Shown here: positions 15,195 to 22,747 of the stretch, piece by piece
Layout: every line of letters starts with the position of its first letter
Numbering within the stretch: the stretch's first letter is position 1
Assembly (NCBI GenBank): GCA_002395085.1
Contig: DGVV01000087.1
Coordinates: 1 to 58,891, forward strand
Length of the DNA stretch: 58,891 nt
From: Ruminococcus sp. UBA4275
Lineage (GTDB): Bacteria > Bacillota > Clostridia > Oscillospirales > Ruminococcaceae
Reading direction: 5' to 3'
Program-made: the position numbers and the translations under genes
Notes under the pieces: model-generated
The model's database searches: none
What the model saw: only the letters and a program-made list of their open reading frames with translations
What the model was told of the DNA's origin: nothing

Positions 15195-17627
15195 TCAGCC
15201 GTCGTCCTCCGAAGATCCGACGTCGATGCTGATGACCGTCCAGCGGTCAACGACTGTTCCGGCTGCGGGGCTCTGCATCAGAACCGTGACGTTCTGTGCG
15301 CCCGAACCCTTCGCAACGTAATTGAGACCTGCTTCCGTGAGGGCTTCATTTGCTTCTTCAATGGTCATGCCCTTCACAAGCGGAACGGTCACGGGATCCG
15401 GTTCTGCGTTGGCAGTACCGGTATAAAGCAGCACCGTACCGCCCTTGGAAACCGTCGAACCGGTAATCGGGGTCTGCATATTGATGATTGTGCCGTCACC
15501 AATGATTTCGGATTTCAGTTCCAGTTCATCGAGTGTTTTCTGTGCTGCGGCGAGATCCTTGTCAATCAGCATCGGGATGGTGACATCGCGTTTTTCCTGA
15601 TCGGCGTCGGTGTATTCAGGATAGTATCCCAGATACGGCAAAGCCTTCTCCAGCACATTGCGGCAGAAAGGCGCAGCGACAGTCGAGCCGTAATACGGCT
15701 TGGTATTGTCGGGTTCATCTGCCATGATGAGCAGCACGATTTCCGGATCATCTGCGGGGGCGAAACAGCAGTAGGATGCCACATACTGCTGATCCTCTGC
15801 AAGCAGATCGCCCATGATTTTCTGGGATGTACCGGACTTGCCGCCGATTTTGTAGCCCTTGATGTAGGCATTCGAGCCGCCGTTGTGATCAACGACATAT
15901 TGCAGCGCCTTGCGCATCTCGGCAGAAGTTTCCTCCGAGATGACCTGCCGGCGGACTGTTTTCTCATTCGAGAGGACAATATTGCCGGCTTTATCGACAA
16001 TCTTGCTTACGACATACGGCTTCAGCAGGTATCCCCCGTTCACGACTGCCGCGTAACCGGTAACCATTTCAATCGGGGAAAGAGAATTCGTCTGACCGTA
16101 GGAACACGCCGCCAGCTCAACCGGACCCATCTTTTCCAGCGGCATATAATAGGAGCTGGTTTCGCCGGGCAGGTCGATGCCGGTCTTTTCGGTCAGACCA
16201 AACGACGCGAAATACTCAAAGAAGGTCTCCTTGCCAAGCCGCTGTCCGATCTCGATGAAGGCAGGGTTACAGGAGTTCTTGAGGATCTGCTCAAAAGTCT
16301 GATCCTTATGACCGGAACGCATCGCACAGTGAATCGGCTTGCCGGCAACGGTAATGACGCCGTTGCAGTAGAAGTGGTCGTTATTGTAATCGACCTTATT
16401 CTCCTCCAGTCCGGCAGATGCCGTATACACCTTGAAAACCGAACCGGGAATGTAGGTCTCGGTGACGCATTTGTTGCGCCACTGATCCTCCCACGCCTCA
16501 GCCTTTGCCTTATCGTGTGCCTCCTGATCCGTGATGAGATCGACTTCTGCCGCCCGCACGGGATCGTAAATCTCATACGGCGAATTGGGATCGAATCCCC
16601 TGACGGATGCCATTGCCAGCACCGCGCCGGTCTTGGCATTCAGCATGAGACCGCAGGCACGCTTGGCGGGCGTGAATTCCTCCACCAGTTTGGTAATCTC
16701 ATTTTCGAGATAGGTTTGCAGCGCCATGTCAATCGTGATGTACACATCGTCGCCGTCCTGCGCGGGATAAGTCTTGGAATACCGGTAGGGCATCTCGTTG
16801 CCGTTCGCATCGCGCGCGGTGATCGTTCTGCCGTCCAGACCGGAGAGATAGCTGTCGTAATATTTCTCGACGCCATAGAAGCCGTGGCCGTCGGCATAGT
16901 TGAATCCGATGACGGCTGCGGCGAGTTCATTCTGCGGATAATACCGCTTGGTATCTGATTCACGGCTGATTGCAGAAAGCGCGATATGTCTGCTGCTGCC
17001 AGGCATCTGAATATCGTTGATATATTCAATGATGCGGTCCGCCTTGCTTTTTTCAACCTGCTTCTTCAGGATGACATAATGGCTGTCTTTCGCAAACGCC
17101 TCCAGCACATCCTCCTGTGCAATTTCAAGCGTCTCCGCGAGATAGGCGGCAAGCTGTGCTTTGAGTTCATTCGTGTCAATGACATCTGCCTGTGCCGTGA
17201 CCTCACCTGCCGCACGTTTTTTTGCCGCAGATTCAATCAGTTCCTGATTGCGCGTTTCGACCATTTTGAGTTCCTTGGCAAGCAGACCCGGATCTACAAA
17301 AATCTTATAGACAGTCGCACTCTGCGCAAGGATCGTACCGTTTGTATCGTAGATCGAACCGCGTGCAGCAGGCAGAATCACCGAACCGAACTGTCTGGAG
17401 TTTGCCATTGCGGTATATTCGTCATGCTGAAAAAGCATGATATGTGCAAGATTCACGGTCAGTGCAGTTGCCGCCGTCAGAATCACAGAAAGAATCACTG
17501 CATTTGCACGCAGCTTCATGCTTCTGGAAGGACCAGCGGACTTTTTGCCGCGCTTCCAGTGCTGATTCTTCGTAACCTTCGCAACCTTGATCTGCCGTTT
17601 GCTGTTCTGGCCGGTCTGTTCCGGCAT
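15195..17627 (-). CDS. Class B penicillin-binding protein (FtsI/PBP2B/SpoVD type) with two PASTA domains, 810 aa
   Basis: Transpeptidase that cross-links septal (or spore cortex) peptidoglycan with the SEDS partner FtsW. Order: basic cytoplasmic tail, membrane anchor (about 41-66), dimerisation domain beginning AARGSIYDTNG, transpeptidase with active-site SVFK (Ser at about 396), SCN (about 452) and KSGT (about 597), then two PASTA modules (about 680-735 and 745-805). ATG at 17627 follows AAAGGAGG. Bacillus has both pbpB and spoVD here; only one gene is present in this cluster, so whether it serves division, sporulation or both cannot be told. It is 70-150 residues longer than many FtsI proteins because of insertions in the N-terminal region and the PASTA modules. 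Confidence 0.95.
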   Translation of the reverse strand: MPEQTGQNSKRQIKVAKVTKNQHWKRGKKSAGPSRSMKLRANAVILSVILTAATALTVNLAHIMLFQHDEYTAMANSRQFGSVILPAARGSIYDTNGTILAQSATVYKIFVDPGLLAKELKMVETRNQELIESAAKKRAAGEVTAQADVIDTNELKAQLAAYLAETLEIAQEDVLEAFAKDSHYVILKKQVEKSKADRIIEYINDIQMPGSSRHIALSAISRESDTKRYYPQNELAAAVIGFNYADGHGFYGVEKYYDSYLSGLDGRTITARDANGNEMPYRYSKTYPAQDGDDVYITIDMALQTYLENEITKLVEEFTPAKRACGLMLNAKTGAVLAMASVRGFDPNSPYEIYDPVRAAEVDLITDQEAHDKAKAEAWEDQWRNKCVTETYIPGSVFKVYTASAGLEENKVDYNNDHFYCNGVITVAGKPIHCAMRSGHKDQTFEQILKNSCNPAFIEIGQRLGKETFFEYFASFGLTEKTGIDLPGETSSYYMPLEKMGPVELAACSYGQTNSLSPIEMVTGYAAVVNGGYLLKPYVVSKIVDKAGNIVLSNEKTVRRQVISEETSAEMRKALQYVVDHNGGSNAYIKGYKIGGKSGTSQKIMGDLLAEDQQYVASYCCFAPADDPEIVLLIMADEPDNTKPYYGSTVAAPFCRNVLEKALPYLGYYPEYTDADQEKRDVTIPMLIDKDLAAAQKTLDELELKSEIIGDGTIINMQTPITGSTVSKGGTVLLYTGTANAEPDPVTVPLVKGMTIEEANEALTEAGLNYVAKGSGAQNVTVLMQSPAAGTVVDRWTVISIDVGSSEDDG

Positions 17628-18096
17628 GAGACTGCCTCCTTTCTGCATGATGCACCAAAACGAAAGAGAGGACGAAAGCTGCCTGCTTCCGCCCTCCCGT
17701 CAGGATCTCGCAGGCGCGCAGCAGCTTCTGTCTTCTCCGGTGAAACGCTCTGAGTTCCGCCGGATACAGCACCGGACAGGATTGAGCATCCGGTTGACTG
17801 TCTTTTCGCTTTCTGTTCTGTGCGTGTCATAAAACAATGTCTGGCATGACACCGCACTGCCGCCTGTTCTGGATGCAAAGCGCCGGATACGCCGATTCTG
17901 CGTGTCCGCCGCTTCGTTTCTGTTTTGGATGATGCAGTGCGGTATCCTGTCAGCGAATGCTGATTTACAGGTCGCCTGCTGGCTCTGTCCCTTTATTCTA
18001 CACACTTTGTCTGTTTTGCCGATTGACTTTTCGGTACTGCGCTCGTATAATATCTGTAAGCGCGCAGCTTCCGGCGGGCGGTGTTTCTATTTTATG
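17628..18096. other. 469-bp noncoding spacer between ftsL and the class B PBP gene
   Basis: No gene is recognised here. It contains two small stems: CCGGAT (17760-17765) with ATCCGG (17788-17793), and GTGTCAT (17824-17830) with ATGACAC (17846-17852). I found no convincing minus-strand promoter for the PBP gene, but a perfect promoter on the plus strand (18023-18051). For a dcw cluster, where genes usually abut or overlap, this is a long gap. Confidence 0.6.
18023..18051 (+). promoter_or_regulatory. Consensus promoter pointing antisense into ftsL
   Basis: TTGACT (18023-18028), a 17-nt spacer and TATAAT (18046-18051) on the plus strand. Transcription would start near 18058 and run against ftsL, rsmH and mraZ. 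No plus-strand gene follows until pyrH at 21975; the first plus-oriented terminator is at 21424. Confidence 0.6.
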
Positions 18097-19017
18097 TCAC
18101 TTCCCGCGCAATAATTCCCAGAAAGATTTGATATAGTCGTTGATCGTCACAAAGAAGTTTTCTTCCGGTTCGGAGATCACGACCTCATCCTCCGTCTGAA
18201 GCTGGATATATTCGATCTGGGACTGGTGGAGCTGCCGGAGTCCGAGGACATTTTCCGCATACTCCTGAATGTTCTTGACCGTCATTTTGCCCTCCATCTC
18301 GGAGCGCATACTGACATTCTTGGCAACCAGATCATCATAGACAGCCTGCTTTTCCGCGATCTCAGAGTAGATCTCATTGGTCTGCACTCTGCCGTAGATG
18401 ACAACGCCGATCAGTGCGCCCGCCATCAGACCGATTGAGATGGCGCTGCTGACCGTGATCCGCCCCTGATACTGACTGTTCTGACGGGGTTCTTCACGGT
18501 AGCGGCCGCTCTGCTGCACCGTAACCGTCTCGGCAGATGCCGCAGCAGTCTTCCGTTTCATGCGCACTTTCGTGTGCTTCTTCGCGGATTTCTGCTTTTT
18601 GGACTGCTTTTTCTCCGGCTTTTCATCATCAGGCTGCTTCTGTGCAGATTCGGTTTCCGGCTCATCGGTCGGCACATCAATGTCGATCTCGCCGGTATCC
18701 ATATCCATCACGGCTCTGCTTTGCTCTGCCGCCGCATCGTCATAAAGATCGGGCATTGCGCCCTGTGCGGCAAGGCGGTTGCGCTCGCTCTGCGCTCTGC
18801 GTTCCTCACGTTCCGCAGCGATGCGTTCCAGTGCAAGCATTCGCAGTTCTGCGGCGCTCAGTTCTCTGGGACGTCCGTTCTCCTGCGCGGCTCTTGCTGC
18901 CTCTCCGGATTCGCGGTTCTCCTGCGAACGTTCACTGCGTTCCTGCGGTGTGAGCGCACCGGCCAGCCAGCCTTCCTGCGGCAGTGCCGATGCCTCTGCG
19001 CTGATGTTCCTTTCCAC
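18097..19017 (-). CDS. ftsL: FtsL/DivIC-type division protein with long cytoplasmic extension, 306 aa
   Basis: Position between rsmH and the class B PBP, one membrane segment (about 189-209), a following coiled coil (about 212-250) and the block NIQEYAENVLGLRQLHQSQI identify the FtsL/septum-formation-initiator family, which bridges FtsQ to the PBP-FtsW pair. FtsL in Bacillus is about 117 aa; here the membrane segment is preceded by about 188 residues that are glutamate/arginine/alanine-rich, then acidic, then strongly basic (KKQSKKQKSAKKHTKVRMKRK). The start is a GTG at 19017, supported by AAAGGGGG 8 nt upstream. The extension could bind cytoplasmic division proteins, which is a guess. Confidence 0.85.
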   Translation of the reverse strand: MERNISAEASALPQEGWLAGALTPQERSERSQENRESGEAARAAQENGRPRELSAAELRMLALERIAAEREERRAQSERNRLAAQGAMPDLYDDAAAEQSRAVMDMDTGEIDIDVPTDEPETESAQKQPDDEKPEKKQSKKQKSAKKHTKVRMKRKTAAASAETVTVQQSGRYREEPRQNSQYQGRITVSSAISIGLMAGALIGVVIYGRVQTNEIYSEIAEKQAVYDDLVAKNVSMRSEMEGKMTVKNIQEYAENVLGLRQLHQSQIEYIQLQTEDEVVISEPEENFFVTINDYIKSFWELLRGK

Positions 19018-19246
19018 GGCTGCCGCCCCCTTTCGCGATGGATCATGCTCTGTGTCTTTGCGGGGCTTTGCAGCAACCGGCTGCCGACCTCTCTTTTCTG
19101 CGTCGTATCAGCCGGTCACTGCTGCCGCACCCGTTCTGTTGCTGCCAACTTTCTGTGCCGGCCTCCGGATGCCCCGGAAGCAGGTATATATGGTTTTGTT
19201 TTCTCTCGTTTGTTGTTTCTTTTTGTATGTATTTCTGTTTGAAGTG

Positions 19247-20176
19247 TCAGTCCGCAAGCTTGATGATGCTCCGGAGCTTGGCACTGTGGCTGCGCGGATT
19301 TGCTTTCAGCTCCTCCGGCGATGCCGTCAGGGGTTTCCTGTGAACCAGTTCGCCTCTGGGTTTGCGCCCGCAGACGCAGACCGGAAATTCCGGCGGGCAG
19401 ATACAGCCCTTGCAATACTCCGCGAACGCCTGCTTCACAATACGGTCTTCCAGACTGTGAAACGTGAGAATGACAAGTCTCCCGCCGGTTTTCAGTGAGG
19501 CAAATGCCTTCTCCAGTGCAATCGTCAGGCAGTTGAGTTCGTCATTCGTTGCGATGCGGAGCGCCTGAAAGGTCTTCTTGCAGGGATTCTTTTCCCTGCG
19601 CACCTTTGCAGGTACACCTTTTTTCACCAGTTCAGCAAGCTCCAGTGTCGTCTCAATCGGCTTGATCTGCCGTGCTGCGACAATCTGCTGAGCAATCTGT
19701 CTGGCGTACTTCTCCTCGCCATAGCGAAAGAGAATGCTGCTCAGCTCGTCCTGTGAGAGCGAGTTGACCAGATCTGCGGCGGTGCGTCCTTCCTGCGACA
19801 TCCGCATATCGAGCGGTGCATCCTGATGATAGGAAAAACCGCGCGAACCTTCATCCAGCTCATGGCTGGAAACGCCGAGGTCGAGCAAAATGCCGTCCGC
19901 CTTTGTGCCGTGCGACGCGAGTACCTCATCCAGACCGGTAAAGTTTCTGCGGATAACCTCTGCCGGCAGACCAGCGAGACGTTTTCCCGCCTCAGCTATG
20001 GCATCCGGATCCTGATCAAGCGCAAAGAGTATCCCGCCTGCGGTTAGCCTGCTTGCGATCTCAAAGGAATGACCGCCGCCGCCTGCCGTGCCGTCCAGAT
20101 ACACGCCGTCCGGCTTGACATCCAGATCAGCAAGCACCTCATGCAGCATAACAGGCACATGATAAATCACACTCAT
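19247..20176 (-). CDS. rsmH: 16S rRNA (cytosine1402-N4)-methyltransferase RsmH, 309 aa
   Basis: SAM-dependent methyltransferase acting on C1402 of 16S rRNA in the small subunit. Characteristic blocks: HVPVMLHEVL at the N-terminus, DGTAGGGGHS (SAM binding), ILLDLGVSSHELD, RGFSY, PLDMRM, and the C-terminal ILTFHSLEDRIVK and NPRSHSAKLR. ATG at 20176 is preferred since GAGGAG then lies 8 nt upstream; the site sits within the end of mraZ. It follows mraZ with almost no gap, as in most dcw clusters. A 229-bp noncoding gap follows before ftsL, with an A-rich stretch on the minus strand and no clear signals. Confidence 0.98.
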   Translation of the reverse strand: MSVIYHVPVMLHEVLADLDVKPDGVYLDGTAGGGGHSFEIASRLTAGGILFALDQDPDAIAEAGKRLAGLPAEVIRRNFTGLDEVLASHGTKADGILLDLGVSSHELDEGSRGFSYHQDAPLDMRMSQEGRTAADLVNSLSQDELSSILFRYGEEKYARQIAQQIVAARQIKPIETTLELAELVKKGVPAKVRREKNPCKKTFQALRIATNDELNCLTIALEKAFASLKTGGRLVILTFHSLEDRIVKQAFAEYCKGCICPPEFPVCVCGRKPRGELVHRKPLTASPEELKANPRSHSAKLRSIIKLAD

Positions 20177-20181
20177 GCGCA

Positions 20182-20640
20182 TCACTCCTCGTCATCGAAG
20201 CCTGCGTTATACGCCGCTTCGGCTGCGCGGTAGGTTTCCTCATCCCAGATTTCTGCGTAAGGGCCGACACCGATGACAAGAACCTTGCGGTCCTTGCTGT
20301 CCTTATCCTCCTCCATGTGGGCATACTCGATCAATTTTGCGGGGATCGTGATTCTGCCGTTCTTGTCGGGGGATACGGTTTCGGTTCTGCCGGTATACTG
20401 ACGCAAAGCCCAGTGAGCCTTTTTCTTATCCGCGCCTTCCTTTTTGGATTCCGCCTCCAGCTCATCGTACTCCTCATAGAAGCCGTCCTCCGAACGGACG
20501 ACCAGACAGCCGAGACGGTCGAGGTCCGGGCTGATATAGAGGGTCTCACCGATTGCCGAACGGAAGGCAGCAGGAAAGCTGATACGTCCGCGGGAATCCA
20601 TGAGTACGAGATGTTCGCCTGTCATGCCGCGTGTCCGCAT
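20182..20640 (-). CDS. mraZ: Transcriptional regulator MraZ, 152 aa
   Basis: Two SpoVT/AbrB-like halves are visible: LVLMDSRGRISFPAAFRSAI near the N-terminus and VSPDKNGRITIPAKLIEYA in the second half, each with the G-R-[IT]-x-[FI]-P signature. MraZ proteins form rings and bind TGGG-type repeats upstream of the mra operon, regulating it. The start is taken at 20640, with AGGGGG about 10 nt upstream; a second ATG five codons later is possible. It is the first gene after the consensus operon promoter. An acidic/basic insertion (EAESKKEGADKKKAH) separates the halves. Confidence 0.95.
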   Translation of the reverse strand: MRTRGMTGEHLVLMDSRGRISFPAAFRSAIGETLYISPDLDRLGCLVVRSEDGFYEEYDELEAESKKEGADKKKAHWALRQYTGRTETVSPDKNGRITIPAKLIEYAHMEEDKDSKDRKVLVIGVGPYAEIWDEETYRAAEAAYNAGFDDEE

Positions 20641-20920
20641 TCCTGATGCCCCCTCTCCGGCGCCGCAGAGCATGAGCTGCAATCAGCTCTCCGAAAAGGG
20701 TACGGCAAGCGCCGCAGACCGCTGCTGCTGCGCCATGCCGCCATAATTTCGTTTTCCTGCCGCGTTTTTCTTTTGATTCTACATGATCGTTCTCTGTATC
20801 TATATTTTTTTACAGATCTTCTGGCTTCCAAGGGAATGGGTTCCCGATGCCGGCGCTCCCGCAAGCCCCGTCATGGGAAAGCCTGCCCAGACTTGGGCGA
20901 GCCATGCCCTTTTATGCCGC
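20641..20920 (-). promoter_or_regulatory. Long mraZ leader with hairpins and TGGG motifs
   Basis: About 280 nt lie between the operon start and mraZ. Two short hairpins are visible: GCCCA-GACT-TGGGC (20885-20898) and GGGAA-TGGG-TTCCC (20832-20845). TGGG, the core of known MraZ sites, occurs on the plus strand at 20837, 20874 and 20894, but without the regular 9-10-nt spacing seen in E. coli, so autoregulation is only suggested. Confidence 0.4.
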
Positions 20921-20926
20921 AATCTT

Positions 20927-20955
20927 ATTATAGCTCACCCCGCCGACTTTGTCAA
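20927..20955 (-). promoter_or_regulatory. dcw operon promoter (Pmra)
   Basis: TTGACA (complement of 20950-20955), a 17-nt spacer, and TATAAT (complement of 20927-20932): a perfect vegetative consensus, start near 20920. Confidence 0.9.
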
Positions 20956-21423
20956 GCGATTTTTTATGCAGCAAAGCCTTGTTTTTCGCCGGATCGTGCC
21001 GCCGCAAAAAAATCCGAAAACAATGTTTTTTTCGCATTTACATGATTTTTGCGAATTCCTCCGCAAATTTTTCCGCCTTGTACGGTGAACTGTCCGCGAG
21101 TTGTCCGCAGGTCAGCCGAAATTGGCGTATTTTCAGGCATTCGGGCGTTTTTGCCATTTTTCGCCCTTTGTAATTTTTGAGCATTCAGCACGACTTTCAA
21201 CAGCGATTTCAGATATATATTTGTGCATCTAAACAAAAATTCATACGTTTTTGAGCTGTCTCAGCCATCTTTCAATTTTTGTAACAAATTTGACCAGATC
21301 AAAAATCAGGTAAATCCGCCGAAAAACCAACATCCAGTACAGTTTCAGCCGGTTGACCACTAGATATTGTGTTTTCATGCAGACAGCGCCGCCTCTGAAA
21401 CTATATCCTGCCCCTTTTGGGAA
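20956..21423. other. AT-rich noncoding part of the mraZ-pyrH divergent spacer
   Basis: No recognised gene lies here. The stretch is visibly richer in A/T runs than its surroundings and contains one doubtful 45-codon minus-strand ORF (21241-21378). No promoter is visible on the plus strand that would feed the terminator at 21424. Confidence 0.5.
21241..21378 (-). CDS. Possible 45-aa cationic small protein
   Basis: The peptide starts MKTQYLVVNRLKLYWMLV and ends RWLRQLKNV. It is rich in aromatic and aliphatic residues with about ten lysine/arginine and only two acidic residues, so it could form a cationic amphipathic helix. The ribosome site (GAGGCGG about 10 nt upstream) is weak, no promoter is visible, and I recognise no family. 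The longer open frame upstream runs through palindromic repeats and is rejected. It may equally be chance. Confidence 0.25.
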   Translation of the reverse strand: MKTQYLVVNRLKLYWMLVFRRIYLIFDLVKFVTKIERWLRQLKNV

Positions 21424-21455
21424 GCCCTGCCCATCCAGACGGACAGGGCTTTTTT
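21424..21455 (+). terminator. Orphan plus-strand intrinsic terminator
   Basis: GCCCTG (21424-21429) pairs with CAGGGC (21444-21449), extended to 8 bp by flanking AA/TT, with a further 3-bp inner pairing, then six T residues. No plus-strand gene lies upstream in the spacer, so it implies a noncoding or antisense plus-strand transcript, or protects pyrH from read-through. Confidence 0.65.
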
Positions 21456-21462
21456 GCGTCAT

Positions 21463-21499
21463 GCGGGCATGAATACCCATGCCGGGCATGAATACCCAT
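21463..21499. repeat. Tandem palindromic 18/19-bp repeat
   Basis: Two adjacent copies of a unit reading GGGCATGAATACCCAT (21463-21480 and 21481-21499). Each GGGCAT can pair with the next ATGCCC or ACCCAT, making alternative hairpins. They begin the palindromic array that continues to 21780. Confidence 0.7.
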
Positions 21500-21521
21500 G
21501 CCCGCACACCCGGAATGCCGT

Positions 21522-21613
21522 GGGCATCGCTGCCCATGCCTGCAAATCCCCTGCCGTGCCTTTTCTTTCCCGCTATGGGCATCCCAGCCCATAGAATACC
21601 ATTCCGTACCCGC
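21522..21613. repeat. 92-bp palindromic element, copy 1
   Basis: Copy 1 of a direct repeat (86 of 92 positions identical to copy 2). It holds two hairpins: GGGCA-TCGC-TGCCC at its left end and CTATGGGC (21573-21580) paired with GCCCATAG (21587-21594). The six differences from copy 2 are all transitions; those near the two stems fall in loops. A perfect GCGGATGC/GCATCCGC palindrome follows at 21612-21628 and another GGGCA-TTTC-TGCCC hairpin at 21661-21674. Confidence 0.8.
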
Positions 21614-21688
21614 GGATGCCGCATCCGCATACCCATACAAGTCCGCAGCATGGCAGCGGCGGGCATTTCTGCCCATATATGAAGTGAC

Positions 21689-21780
21689 GGGCATTGCTGC
21701 CCATGCCCGCAAATCCCCTGCTGTGCCTTTTCTTTCCCGCTATGGGCATTCCAGCCCATAGAATACCATTCCATGCCCGC
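21689..21780. repeat. 92-bp palindromic element, copy 2
   Basis: Second copy, starting 167 nt after copy 1. Hairpins GGGCA-TTGC-TGCCC at the left end and CTATGGGC (21740-21747) with GCCCATAG (21754-21761). The 167-nt offset is not a multiple of three, so the two copies would be read in different frames; the conserved unit is therefore DNA or RNA structure rather than protein. Confidence 0.8.
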
Positions 21781-21910
21781 CGCACAGCCTGAAAAGGCAT
21801 CCCCGCCTAAAATCCTGTGGCAAATACGCATTCATGGGCATCTGCTCCCGTTTCCCGCACATTCCGGACAGCGTTCCTGTAAAAAAATTCTGCAAATTTC
21901 CCTTTGCCCC

Positions 21911-21939
21911 TTTACAGATTCGCAAAAATCGTGTATAAT
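21911..21939 (+). promoter_or_regulatory. pyrH operon promoter
   Basis: TTTACA (21911-21916), 17-nt spacer, TATAAT (21934-21939). Start near 21946 gives a leader of about 29 nt ending in GGAGGT before pyrH. Confidence 0.8.
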
Positions 21940-21974
21940 GATGTTGTATATCATGACTTCGGAGGTATTACCTT

Positions 21975-22685
21975 ATGGAACCTAAATACAAGCGTGTCTT
22001 ACTGAAGCTCAGCGGCGAGGCGCTCGCCGGCTCGAAGAAAACCGGTCTGGACTACGACGTCATCACACCGATCTGCCGTGCGGTCAAACGCTGCACCGAC
22101 GCAGGCGTGGAAATCGGCATCGTGGTCGGCGGCGGCAATTTCTGGCGTGGCCGTTCCTCCGGTGCGATGGACCGCACCAGAGCGGATCACATCGGTATGC
22201 TCGCAACCGCGATGAATGCACTCGCACTCGCGGATGCGCTGGAGCATCTGGGCTGTGAGGTCCGTGTGCAGACCGCAATCACCATGACCAAGGTTGCAGA
22301 GCCGTATATCCGCAGCCGTGCCATCCGCCACTTTGAAAAGGGCAGAATCGTCATCTTCGGATGCGGCACGGGCAATCCCTTCTTCTCCACCGATACCGCC
22401 GCAGCCCTCCGTGCCTGCGAGATTGAGGCGGATATTCTGATGAAGGCAACTATGGTTGACGGCGTTTACGACAAAGACCCCAACAAGTACGACGACGCTG
22501 TCAAGTATGACAAGCTCACCTTTACGGAAGTCGTCAGCAGCCAGCTTGGTGTCATGGATGCCACCGCCGCTGCCCTCTGCCGCGATAACGGCACGACAAT
22601 GCTTGTCTTCGACCTCTCTAACCCCGACAACATCTATGATGCCTGCATGGGCGAGAATGTCGGTACGCTGGTCGTTCCGGAATAA
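21975..22685 (+). CDS. pyrH: UMP kinase PyrH, 236 aa
   Basis: Cytosolic amino-acid-kinase-fold enzyme phosphorylating UMP to UDP with ATP, supplying UTP, CTP and UDP-sugars for the wall. The start YKRVLLKLSGEALAG, the nucleotide loop IVVGGGNFWRG, the UMP-contact region GTGNPFFSTDTAAALRA and DPNKYDDA are all typical. ATG at 21975 follows GGAGGT. It opens the plus-strand operon from its own promoter and is followed by frr after 62 nt, a conserved order; the rpsB-tsf pair that often precedes pyrH is not here. Confidence 0.98.
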   Translation: MEPKYKRVLLKLSGEALAGSKKTGLDYDVITPICRAVKRCTDAGVEIGIVVGGGNFWRGRSSGAMDRTRADHIGMLATAMNALALADALEHLGCEVRVQTAITMTKVAEPYIRSRAIRHFEKGRIVIFGCGTGNPFFSTDTAAALRACEIEADILMKATMVDGVYDKDPNKYDDAVKYDKLTFTEVVSSQLGVMDATAAALCRDNGTTMLVFDLSNPDNIYDACMGENVGTLVVPE

Positions 22686-22747
22686 GTTTCCTGCCGCATA
22701 ACCCGCATCGCGGACGCATACATTATAATATTAAGGAGTGAATACCC

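Noticed and set aside
20837..20897. MraZ operator of three TGGG repeats
   Set aside because: Three TGGG occur downstream of the promoter, but spacing of 37 and 20 nt does not match the regular short spacing of known MraZ sites; mentioned only in the leader entry.
21463..21780. Possible CRISPR array
   Set aside because: Repeats are palindromic units with only two copies of the long form, no regular spacers and no cas genes.
21241..21831. A 196-codon minus-strand ORF across the palindromic array
   Set aside because: Its repeats are read in different frames because the 92-bp units are 167 nt apart, and it has no promoter or ribosome site; only its last 45 codons are kept as a doubtful small gene.
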